DNA of 20,492 nt from positions 1 to 20,492 of the forward strand of contig CAYUNE010000006.1 of the NCBI GenBank assembly GCA_964446115.1, in the 5' to 3' direction. The stretch comes from CAYUNE01 sp964446115. Lineage in GTDB: Bacteria > Desulfobacterota > Desulfobulbia > Desulfobulbales > Desulfobulbaceae. The translations under genes and the position numbers were made by a program. The notes below the pieces were generated by a model, which was not told the DNA's origin, searched no databases, and saw only the letters and a program-made list of their open reading frames with translations. Shown here in pieces: positions 14,187 through 20,492 of this stretch. The first letter of the stretch is position 1; every line of letters starts with the position of its first letter.

Positions 14187-15449
14187 ATGGCAGACGGAGA
14201 ACGATACCGATTCGCCACCCGGATTATTCACACCGGTCAGAGGGCGGATCAATGGCAGGGCGCCACCCTGCCCCCCATCTATCAGAGCGCCGCCCATCGC
14301 CATGCCACTGCCGCGAGTTTACATGAAACCTTCGGCGGCCGGCCCGGTGAACATATCTACATGCGGCTATCCAATCCCACCAACTCGGTGCTGGAGGAGA
14401 AACTCTCCCGGCTGGAGGGGGGACGCGGTGCCATCATGATGTCTTCAGGCATGGCGGCGGTGACCAATACCTGCATGGCCCTGCTGCGAGCCGGCGATGA
14501 ATTTGTCGCCGGAAATTCGCTGTTCATGTCCACCTACCTGCTTTTCACCAAAGTCTTCACCAAATACGGCATCACCCCGCGGCTGGTGGAACCGGTGGAC
14601 CTGGAGTCCATGGAAAGGGAGATCAACCGCCGCACCAGGTTTATTTACCTGGAGACCATCGGCAATCCGAAGATGGACATCCCCGATCTTGCCGCGGTTG
14701 CCGGTATTGCCCGTCGGCACGGGCTGCCGCTCATAGTCGACAATACCCTGGCCACCCCGTATCTCTGCCGCCCCCTGGAACTGGGCGCTAATGTGGTCAT
14801 CCACTCCACCACCAAGTATTTCAGCGGCCACGGTGATGCGGTGGGGGGCGTGGTCATCGACGGCGGCGACTTTGACTGGAACCAAGAGCGATTTGCCGAT
14901 TTCAAACCCTTTGTGGAAAGAAGGGGTGAGCTTGCCCTGCTTGACAGGATCTGGCGGGAACACCACATCAACTTCGGCACCACCGCCGCCCCCCTGCACT
15001 CCTACCTGACGGCGGTGGGCCTGGACACTCTGGCCCTGCGCATGCAACGGCACATGGCAAACGCCCTGGAGGTCGCCCTCTTCCTCGGCGGTCACGACCG
15101 GGTGGAATGGGTCAATTATCCCGGTCTTCCCTGCCATTCCTCCCACCGCAACGGGTTGGAACAGTTCCGGGACCGCGGCTTCGGCGGCCTGCTCACCTTC
15201 GGCCTCAAGGACCAGGAGGCCTGCTTTCAGCTCATCGACCGGTTGCGGATGATCTATCACCTTGCCAATCTTGGTGATTGCAAGACCCTGATCATACATC
15301 CATTTTCAACTCAGTACCGCTCCTTTTCCGACGAGGAACGGGAGTTGTTGTCCATCAGCCCGGCCATGCTCAGGCTTTCCGTGGGAATCGAGGACAAAGA
15401 GGACATCTGCGCGGATCTTGGCCAGGCCCTGGACTCCCTGGCCCCTTGA
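14187..15449 (+). CDS. metY: O-acetylhomoserine sulfhydrylase
   Basis: This 420-residue PLP enzyme of the Cys/Met-metabolism (fold type I) family makes homocysteine from O-acetylhomoserine and sulfide. Visible motifs are YMRLSNPTNSVLEEKLSRLEGG, SSGMAA, D185 in LIVDNTLATPY, the PLP lysine K210 in HSTTKYFSGHG, and MLRLSVGIED at the end. Sulfhydrylase rather than cystathionine synthase or lyase is chosen because metX follows directly; a cystathionine gamma-synthase-like activity cannot be excluded by sequence alone. The ATG at 14187 follows CCGGAGA at a rather long distance. It is the first gene of the operon. Confidence 0.9.
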   Translation: MADGERYRFATRIIHTGQRADQWQGATLPPIYQSAAHRHATAASLHETFGGRPGEHIYMRLSNPTNSVLEEKLSRLEGGRGAIMMSSGMAAVTNTCMALLRAGDEFVAGNSLFMSTYLLFTKVFTKYGITPRLVEPVDLESMEREINRRTRFIYLETIGNPKMDIPDLAAVAGIARRHGLPLIVDNTLATPYLCRPLELGANVVIHSTTKYFSGHGDAVGGVVIDGGDFDWNQERFADFKPFVERRGELALLDRIWREHHINFGTTAAPLHSYLTAVGLDTLALRMQRHMANALEVALFLGGHDRVEWVNYPGLPCHSSHRNGLEQFRDRGFGGLLTFGLKDQEACFQLIDRLRMIYHLANLGDCKTLIIHPFSTQYRSFSDEERELLSISPAMLRLSVGIEDKEDICADLGQALDSLAP

Positions 15450-15479
15450 CGATCCTCCGGGCAGTGGAGAGGTACGGCG

Positions 15480-16616
15480 ATGGGCACCACGCATCCCCTG
15501 CGGGTTCAAAAAAAATTCTTCACCTTCGGCGATCTCCGTGACGGTATGGTGCTGGACTGCGGCGCCCGGCTGGGCCCCGTCACCATTGCCTACGAAACCC
15601 TTGGAAACCTACGGGCTGAGCGCAACAATGCGCTGCTCATCCTCCATGCCTGCACCGGAGATTCCCATGTTGCCGGGGTCTATGACGATGCGGATGAACG
15701 CCCGGGCTGGTGGGACGCCATGGTGGGACCCGGCAAACCCATCGATACACGGCGCTACTTCGTCATCTGTTCCAATATTCTCGGCAGCTGCATGGGTTCC
15801 ACCGGACCCTCCTCCATCAATCCCGCCACCGGCAAACCCTACGGCCTCGACTTTCCAATGGTAACGATCAGGGATATGGTTCGGGCCCAGAGGCGGCTGC
15901 TGGAGCACCTGGGCATTCCACGGCTGCTGGCGGCCATCGGCGGCTCGGTGGGAGGCATGCAGGTTCTCCAGTGGTGCGCAACATATCCGGAACTGGTCAA
16001 GGCGGCGATTCCGCTGGCGACCACCACCAGGCATTCCGCCCAGGCCATTGCCTTCAACGAGGTGGCCCGCCAGGCAATTATGGCCGATCCCCTGTGGCGG
16101 GGCGGTGACTATTACCAGGGGGAAAAGCCCGGTCTCGGCCTGGCGCTGGCCCGGATGATCGGCCATGTCACCTATCTCTCGGACGAATCCATGCGGGAAA
16201 AATTCGGTCGTCGGCTCCTGAACGAAGGCGGCTGCTTTTCCTTTGACTTTGCAGGCGACTTCCAGGTGGAAAGTTATCTGCGGTATCAGGGGAAGAAATT
16301 TGTGGAACGCTTTGATGCCAACTCCCTGCTCTACATCACCAAGGCCGGTGACTATTTTGACCTGGCGCCGGAAAACGGCGGCCTGGACAACCCGGCGATC
16401 AGCGGAATCAGGTTCCTGGTCATCTCCTTTACCTCGGACTGGCTCTACCCCACCTATCAGTCCAGGGAACTGGTATCGGCCTTGAAAAAAAGGGGCTGCG
16501 ATGTGAGTTTTTGTGAAATCGAGGCACGCTGGGGACATGATGCCTTTCTGCTTCCCAACGCCCGGCTGGGAGATATCATCAGGGGTTTTCTCGATGGGCT
16601 CGAAACGGAGGAATGA
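15480..16616 (+). CDS. metX: Homoserine O-acetyltransferase
   Basis: This alpha/beta-hydrolase-fold enzyme transfers acetyl from acetyl-CoA to homoserine and supplies MetY. The 378-residue length is typical. The catalytic triad is visible: S156 in GGSVGGMQ (GGSMGGMQ is more usual), D320 in FTSDWLYP, and H353 in WGHDAFL. HACTGDSHVAG and NILGSCMGSTGPSS are also family signatures. The ATG at 15480 follows GGAGAGG, 30 nt after metY, and its end overlaps metW. Confidence 0.95.
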   Translation: MGTTHPLRVQKKFFTFGDLRDGMVLDCGARLGPVTIAYETLGNLRAERNNALLILHACTGDSHVAGVYDDADERPGWWDAMVGPGKPIDTRRYFVICSNILGSCMGSTGPSSINPATGKPYGLDFPMVTIRDMVRAQRRLLEHLGIPRLLAAIGGSVGGMQVLQWCATYPELVKAAIPLATTTRHSAQAIAFNEVARQAIMADPLWRGGDYYQGEKPGLGLALARMIGHVTYLSDESMREKFGRRLLNEGGCFSFDFAGDFQVESYLRYQGKKFVERFDANSLLYITKAGDYFDLAPENGGLDNPAISGIRFLVISFTSDWLYPTYQSRELVSALKKRGCDVSFCEIEARWGHDAFLLPNARLGDIIRGFLDGLETEE

Positions 16617-17380
16617 TGGAGACCACGGCACAACAGTATGGTTATGCGACCAGGAGGGATACCGGCTCCCCTGAAGTATCAAAAGATGCCGCAGGGACGT
16701 CAAGGTATCAATTGATGCGTTTTGACCTCCGGGTCATTGCCTCGTGGATCAGGCCGGGGTGCCGGGTGCTGGACCTGGGATGCGGCAACGGCGACCTGCT
16801 GGACCATCTCAGAAAAAGCAAAGCCGTCCACGGAACCGGCATCGAACTGGATGAAAAAAAGGCCGCAGCCTGTATCGCCCGCGGTCTTTCCGTTCTCCAG
16901 GGAGATATCAACACCGAGGTCCGCGATTATCCGACTGATTCTTTCGATTATGTCATCCTCAGCCAAACCCTGCAGCAGGTGCGGGATCCGGAAACCCTGC
17001 TCACTCACCTGCTGACGGTGGGCAGACGGGTGATCGTCAGTTTTCCCAATTTCAGCCACTGGCGCAACCGCTTGCAGCTGCTCTTCCTGGGCCGGGCGCC
17101 GGTCTCCAGACAACTTCCCTACGAGTGGTACGACACCCCCAATATCCGGGTCATCACCCTCACCGATTTTAAGCGGTTTCTCCACAGGATTCATGTTACC
17201 ATCGTCAGGCAGGCGGCCATCAATACCCATCACCATGATGAAGAGGGAAACATCATCCGCTGGGGTGCGGGGTGGCGGGCCACTTATGGAATTCTACTCA
17301 TCGAAAAAAGGGGAAGTGACGACAGGGGTGCGGGCTCAAAAGAGCCCGCGGCAGCCGCACTTTCACAAAAGGGGAATTGA
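16613..17380 (+). CDS. metW: Methionine biosynthesis protein MetW
   Basis: A SAM-dependent methyltransferase-fold protein commonly paired with MetX; its exact reaction is not settled. The nucleotide-binding motif VLDLGCGNGDLLDHL is at about 52-66, followed by GIELDEKK and FDYVILSQTLQQVRDPETLL, which are typical of MetW. At 255 residues it is longer than the usual 200, with an extra N-terminal stretch of about 30 and a C-terminal tail. It starts by ATGA overlap with the metX stop (16613-16616); ATG at 16616 is an alternative start. Confidence 0.88.
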   Translation: MMETTAQQYGYATRRDTGSPEVSKDAAGTSRYQLMRFDLRVIASWIRPGCRVLDLGCGNGDLLDHLRKSKAVHGTGIELDEKKAAACIARGLSVLQGDINTEVRDYPTDSFDYVILSQTLQQVRDPETLLTHLLTVGRRVIVSFPNFSHWRNRLQLLFLGRAPVSRQLPYEWYDTPNIRVITLTDFKRFLHRIHVTIVRQAAINTHHHDEEGNIIRWGAGWRATYGILLIEKRGSDDRGAGSKEPAAAALSQKGN

Positions 17381-17383
17381 TCT

Positions 17384-18358
17384 ATGGGCACAAGAGAAAT
17401 CAGCAACGGTGAATGCGTAACCGAAGTACGACCCTCCCGGGACCACTTTGAACGGATCCCGCCGGTGGTGAGACAATTGGTTTCCGGCTTCCGGGAAGGA
17501 GGCTGGTTCAGTCACATCGAACCGGTGCCGATCCCCTCCAAGGAGGAGGTGGTGGACCTGCTTGAGCGAACGCGCCGGGTGCTCTTTCCCGGCTATTTTA
17601 CCGAGCTCACCCTCAGCCCGGAAAAAATCGAATATCACCTGGGCCAGGAGCTCACATCCCTTTACGAAAAGCTGTCCCAGCAAATCGCCAGCGCCATCCG
17701 GCATGACTGTTTCCGCCACAACCAGCACTGCACCCAGTGCGGGGAACGCAGCTTTGCCCTGGCGGCCGACTTCGTCGAGTCCCTGCCCGGACTGCGGGAA
17801 ATCCTGGAATCGGACATCAAGGCCGCCTTAAGCGGTGATCCGGCGGCGGGCAACCCGGATGAGATCATCTTCAGTTACCCGGGCCTCTACGCGGTCTTTG
17901 TCTACCGGCTGGCCCACCGGCTGGTGGAGCTGGGCGTACCCATCATCCCGCGCATCATGAGTGAATACGCCTACAGCCGCACCGCCATCGACATCCATCC
18001 CGGCGCCCGCATCGGCTCCAGTTTTTTCATTGACCACGGCGCCGGTGTGGTGATCGGCGAAACCACTCATATAGGCAACCGGGTGCGACTTTACCAGGGG
18101 GTGACCCTGGGCGCCCTCTCCCTGCCGCGCAATGTTATCAGGAGCCTGAAACGGAAAAAGCGGCACCCCACCATCGAGGATGACGTCATCATCTATGCCA
18201 ATGCCTCCATCCTCGGCGGCGAAACCGTGGTGGGGGCCCGCTCCATTGTCGGCGGCAACGTCTGGCTCACCCAAAGTATCGACCCGGACACCAAGGTGGT
18301 GCTGAAACAGCCTGAACTGATCTACATCGGCAAATCCAAAAAAAGAGACTCGCAATGA
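17384..18358 (+). CDS. epsC: Serine O-acetyltransferase (EpsC type)
   Basis: This enzyme acetylates serine to O-acetylserine, the substrate of CysK. A helical N-terminal domain (about 25-190) is followed by a left-handed beta-helix with hexapeptide repeats. Catalytic D203 (DIHPGA) and H218 (DHGAG) have the CysE spacing of 15, and GETTHIGNRVRLYQGVTLGA is present. At 324 residues it is the longer EpsC-like form. The N-terminal part has C109, C116 and C119 (HNQHCTQCGER), a possible metal site not seen in E. coli CysE. The ATG is 3 nt after metW and the end overlaps cysK by ATGA. Confidence 0.93.
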   Translation: MGTREISNGECVTEVRPSRDHFERIPPVVRQLVSGFREGGWFSHIEPVPIPSKEEVVDLLERTRRVLFPGYFTELTLSPEKIEYHLGQELTSLYEKLSQQIASAIRHDCFRHNQHCTQCGERSFALAADFVESLPGLREILESDIKAALSGDPAAGNPDEIIFSYPGLYAVFVYRLAHRLVELGVPIIPRIMSEYAYSRTAIDIHPGARIGSSFFIDHGAGVVIGETTHIGNRVRLYQGVTLGALSLPRNVIRSLKRKKRHPTIEDDVIIYANASILGGETVVGARSIVGGNVWLTQSIDPDTKVVLKQPELIYIGKSKKRDSQ

Positions 18359-19299
18359 TTCATTCCGATATCACCGCACTGGTGGGAGATACCCCCCTTT
18401 GTGCCCTGCGTCGTCTGGGCCGGGACAATCAGGCCGAGATCGTTGCCAAACTCGAAGCCGCCAATCCCCTCTCCAGCGTCAAGGACCGCATCGGCCTGGC
18501 CATGATCGAGGCCGGCGAAAAAAACGGGCTCATTACTCCATCCACCACCATAATCGAGCCCACCAGCGGCAATACCGGCATTGGTCTGGCCTTTGTCTGC
18601 GCCCGGCGGGGTTATCGGCTCATTCTCACCATGCCGGAGACCATGAGCATGGAACGTCGCAAACTCCTCTCCCATCTGGGTGCGGAGCTGGTACTGACAC
18701 CGGGAGACAAGGGGATGAGCGGCGCCCTGGCCGCGGCCCGGGAACTCTGTTCCCGTGAAGAGGACAGCCACATGCCCAACCAGTTCGCCAATCCCGCCAA
18801 CCCGGAGATTCATCGTCGCACCACAGCCCGGGAAATTCTGCACCACACCCGCGGCCGCGTCGATATCCTCGTTGCCGGTATCGGCACCGGCGGCACCATC
18901 ACCGGCGTCGCTTCGGTGCTGAAAGAACACAACCCGCGGCTTCAGGCAATCGGCGTGGAACCGGCAGCATCAGCGGTCCTCTCCGGCGGCCGCCCCGGTC
19001 CCCACAAAATCCAGGGCATCGGCGCCGGTTTTGTTCCGGAGATCCTTGATCGCTCACTGCTGGACGAGGTAATTCCGGTCACCGACAGCGAGGCCCTGGC
19101 AACCGCCGGACGTCTGGCACGGGAGGAGGGCATCCTCTGCGGCATCTCCTCCGGCGCCGCAGTAGCCGCCGCCCTGCAGGTGGCATCCCGGCCGTCCAAC
19201 CGCAACGGAAGAATCGTCGTCATCCTGCCGGACACAGGCGAACGCTACCTGAGCACCAAGCTTTTCAGGGAGGCCGCGGCCGATCCACAGGATATCTAA
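18355..19299 (+). CDS. cysK: Cysteine synthase A
   Basis: O-acetylserine (thiol)-lyase: a PLP enzyme of fold type II that makes cysteine from O-acetylserine and sulfide. The 314 residues include the PLP lysine K43 in NPLSSVKDR, the substrate loop TSGNTG (70-75), the phosphate-binding GTGGT (177-181), and GISSGAAVAAA near the end. The ATG overlaps the epsC stop (ATGA), which suggests coupled translation with its partner. CysK against CysM cannot be decided fully by eye, but the pairing with a serine acetyltransferase favours CysK. Confidence 0.95.
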   Translation: MIHSDITALVGDTPLCALRRLGRDNQAEIVAKLEAANPLSSVKDRIGLAMIEAGEKNGLITPSTTIIEPTSGNTGIGLAFVCARRGYRLILTMPETMSMERRKLLSHLGAELVLTPGDKGMSGALAAARELCSREEDSHMPNQFANPANPEIHRRTTAREILHHTRGRVDILVAGIGTGGTITGVASVLKEHNPRLQAIGVEPAASAVLSGGRPGPHKIQGIGAGFVPEILDRSLLDEVIPVTDSEALATAGRLAREEGILCGISSGAAVAAALQVASRPSNRNGRIVVILPDTGERYLSTKLFREAAADPQDI

Positions 19300-19326
19300 A
19301 TGATCACCAGCAAACAGGGAGACAGT

Positions 19327-19761
19327 ATGGCTTCGGTCGTTTCACTCAACATCAGCAGGGCCAAAGGGGTCCAAAAGGAACAGGTGCGGGAGGTGAGCCT
19401 GCGCGTCGGTCACGGAATTGAAGGCGATGCCCATGCCGGTGACTGGCACCGCCAGGTGAGCCTGCTTGCCCAGGAATCAATTGATGCCATGATCGCCCGG
19501 GGAATCGATCTCAAACCGGGTGATTTTGCGGAAAATATCACCACAAGCGGTCTGCAGCTGCCGCAGCTGCCCCTGGGCACCCGGCTGCGGGTGGGGGAAA
19601 CGATACTGGAGATAACCCAGATCGGCAAGAAATGCCACAGGGGCTGCGCCATCTTCCAGCAAGTGGGGGACTGCGTCATGCCCCGGGAGGGCATTTTCAC
19701 CCGGGTGATCAGGGCAGGCACCATCCGCACCGGCGATCCCATCACCATCGAAGCCGCCTGA
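19327..19761 (+). CDS. MOSC-domain protein
   Basis: A 144-residue stand-alone MOSC domain (MoCo sulfurase C-terminal type), a beta-barrel thought to carry or transfer sulfur or bind molybdopterin. Visible features are HGIEGDAHAG, HRQVSLLAQESID, the PGDFAENIT loop, and C103 in IGKKCHRGC, the likely functional cysteine, with C107 and C116 nearby. ATG at 19327 is chosen over the in-frame ATG at 19300, which abuts the cysK stop, because GGGAG lies just before 19327 and family similarity starts there. It is the last gene of the operon; its sulfur-related context suits a sulfur-handling role, but the substrate is unknown. Confidence 0.85.
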   Translation: MASVVSLNISRAKGVQKEQVREVSLRVGHGIEGDAHAGDWHRQVSLLAQESIDAMIARGIDLKPGDFAENITTSGLQLPQLPLGTRLRVGETILEITQIGKKCHRGCAIFQQVGDCVMPREGIFTRVIRAGTIRTGDPITIEAA

Positions 19762-19853
19762 GCACCCAGCCAAGGGTTCTCATGCCGCCGGGCCGCTGAC
19801 GGAAAGATTCGGCACCCCGGGAGCAGGTATTCCACAGACGGTATTCCGATCGA

Positions 19854-20492
19854 TTACCTGCGGTGACCGATTACGGCGCTGTAGAGAACAGGCTCTTCAT
19901 CGGGATCAACTTCCAGGAGGGCGCCGAGCTCTCCATCGTCAAAGGCGGCCACCGGACAGCCGCCGCAACCGACCGCCTCGGCGGCCAGTAAGAGGTTCTG
20001 ACAGATATGGCCGGCGTCCAGCAGGATATAGCGCAGGCCGCGGTGACCATACTTGCTCATATTGCGGCGAAGCACCGCCGTCCACACAAAGATGACCGCA
20101 CCCCGGGCCATGAAACTCTGCCCCAGGCAGGCGGCAGCCGTCCGCTTGGCCATGGCCCCTTCCGACAGGCGTTCCAGCCTGAAGTTGACCACGTCAAAGT
20201 GAAACAGGCCCGGCGCAAGCCCGTTCACCCGCTCGCAGCAGAGATAGGTTTCAATGGGATAAAGCGCCCCGCCCGAGGGAGCGGTGCGGAAGAGATAGTT
20301 TCCGGCGCGGCCGGTGACACCCTGGGCCGCCCAGAGCAGAAAGGCGAGATCATCTAGCTCCAGGGACCCGGGGGCGAATGACCGCAGGGAACGCCGCCGC
20401 TGCAGCAGCGACGCCAACCCCTCCTCCCCCGCGCTCCACCGGCGGGGAAGCTCCGTATACTCCACCCCGGGATAGAACTTGAAAGGGGGCGC
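19854..20492 (-). CDS. SagB/ThcOx-family nitroreductase-like protein (5' end cut)
   Basis: This FMN-dependent oxidoreductase-fold protein resembles SagB/ThcOx family dehydrogenases, some of which oxidise azolines in RiPP toxins; many stand-alone members have no known role. Visible parts are RRSLRSFAP near the N-terminus, LLWAAQGVTG, RTAPSGGALYPIETY, and LDAGHICQNLLLAAEAVGCGGCPVAAFDD. The frame stays open to the window edge (residues APPFKFYPG before a GTG at 20465), and this extension looks like the family's N-terminus, so the start lies beyond 20492. No RiPP precursor or cyclase gene is visible here. It is convergent with the MOSC gene. Confidence 0.85.
   Translation of the reverse strand, partial: APPFKFYPGVEYTELPRRWSAGEEGLASLLQRRRSLRSFAPGSLELDDLAFLLWAAQGVTGRAGNYLFRTAPSGGALYPIETYLCCERVNGLAPGLFHFDVVNFRLERLSEGAMAKRTAAACLGQSFMARGAVIFVWTAVLRRNMSKYGHRGLRYILLDAGHICQNLLLAAEAVGCGGCPVAAFDDGELGALLEVDPDEEPVLYSAVIGHRR

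Noticed and set aside
14445..15299. Minus-strand open frame antisense to metY
   Set aside because: A shadow frame without start signal or recognisable motifs; metY is clear.
15609..16703. 364-codon minus-strand open frame antisense to metX
   Set aside because: A shadow frame; metX carries the intact catalytic triad.
1..20492. CRISPR array, rRNA or transposase gene
   Set aside because: No regularly spaced repeats, rRNA segments or transposase-like proteins are visible on either strand.

Overview
The window looks like chromosomal DNA of a Gram-negative, fairly GC-rich anaerobe or facultative anaerobe. My best guess is a deltaproteobacterium (Desulfobacterota, possibly Desulfobulbales-like). 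Grounds: metX/metY/metW next to epsC/cysK, a groESL pair without CIRCE, a PEP-CTERM protein, a sigma-54-type promoter and an unusual heme-copper oxidase. This is inference from gene content; there is no rRNA marker here.

Layout. Positions 1-300 hold a 107-bp near-palindrome, a third copy of its end motif, and an elongator tRNA-Met (minus strand) with its terminator. Positions 388-2600 hold groES-groEL (minus strand) with a promoter and a terminator. Positions 2697-7944 hold a minus-strand run: ilvE, hemC and a SWIM/SNF2-family ATPase. Position 8074 starts a lone plus-strand AI-2E/PerM-family membrane protein, which shares a strong intergenic hairpin with a convergent PEP-CTERM secreted protein (9383-10258, minus). 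Positions 10680-13584 hold a minus-strand unit: a cupredoxin-like subunit II, a heme-copper oxidase subunit I and a small two-helix membrane protein. A 602-bp intergenic region with several regulatory signals follows. Positions 14187-19761 hold a tight plus-strand sulfur amino-acid operon, metY-metX-metW-epsC-cysK-MOSC. The right edge cuts a minus-strand SagB/ThcOx-type nitroreductase.

How the genes work together. MetX acetylates homoserine and MetY replaces the acetyl group with sulfide to give homocysteine. EpsC and CysK do the equivalent for serine to cysteine. The operon therefore fixes free sulfide into both sulfur amino acids, which suits a sulfide-rich anaerobe.

The most interesting part is the oxidase unit. 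Subunit I keeps the heme histidines and the His-His pair, but the helix-6 CuB histidine is aspartate (D280), and D284 stands where A/B-type oxidases have the cross-linked tyrosine and cNOR a glutamate. In subunit II every CuA ligand is replaced: the two cysteines are serines, one histidine is tyrosine and the other is glycine. The pair fits a non-canonical, possibly nitric-oxide-reducing, member of the superfamily better than an O2 reductase. Upstream lie a good sigma-54 (-24/-12) promoter, two 16-bp inverted repeats exactly 32 bp apart at about -150 and -180, and further out a TTGAC-N4-GTCAA dyad of CRP/FNR type. Together these suggest activation by an enhancer-binding protein in response to a signal such as NO.
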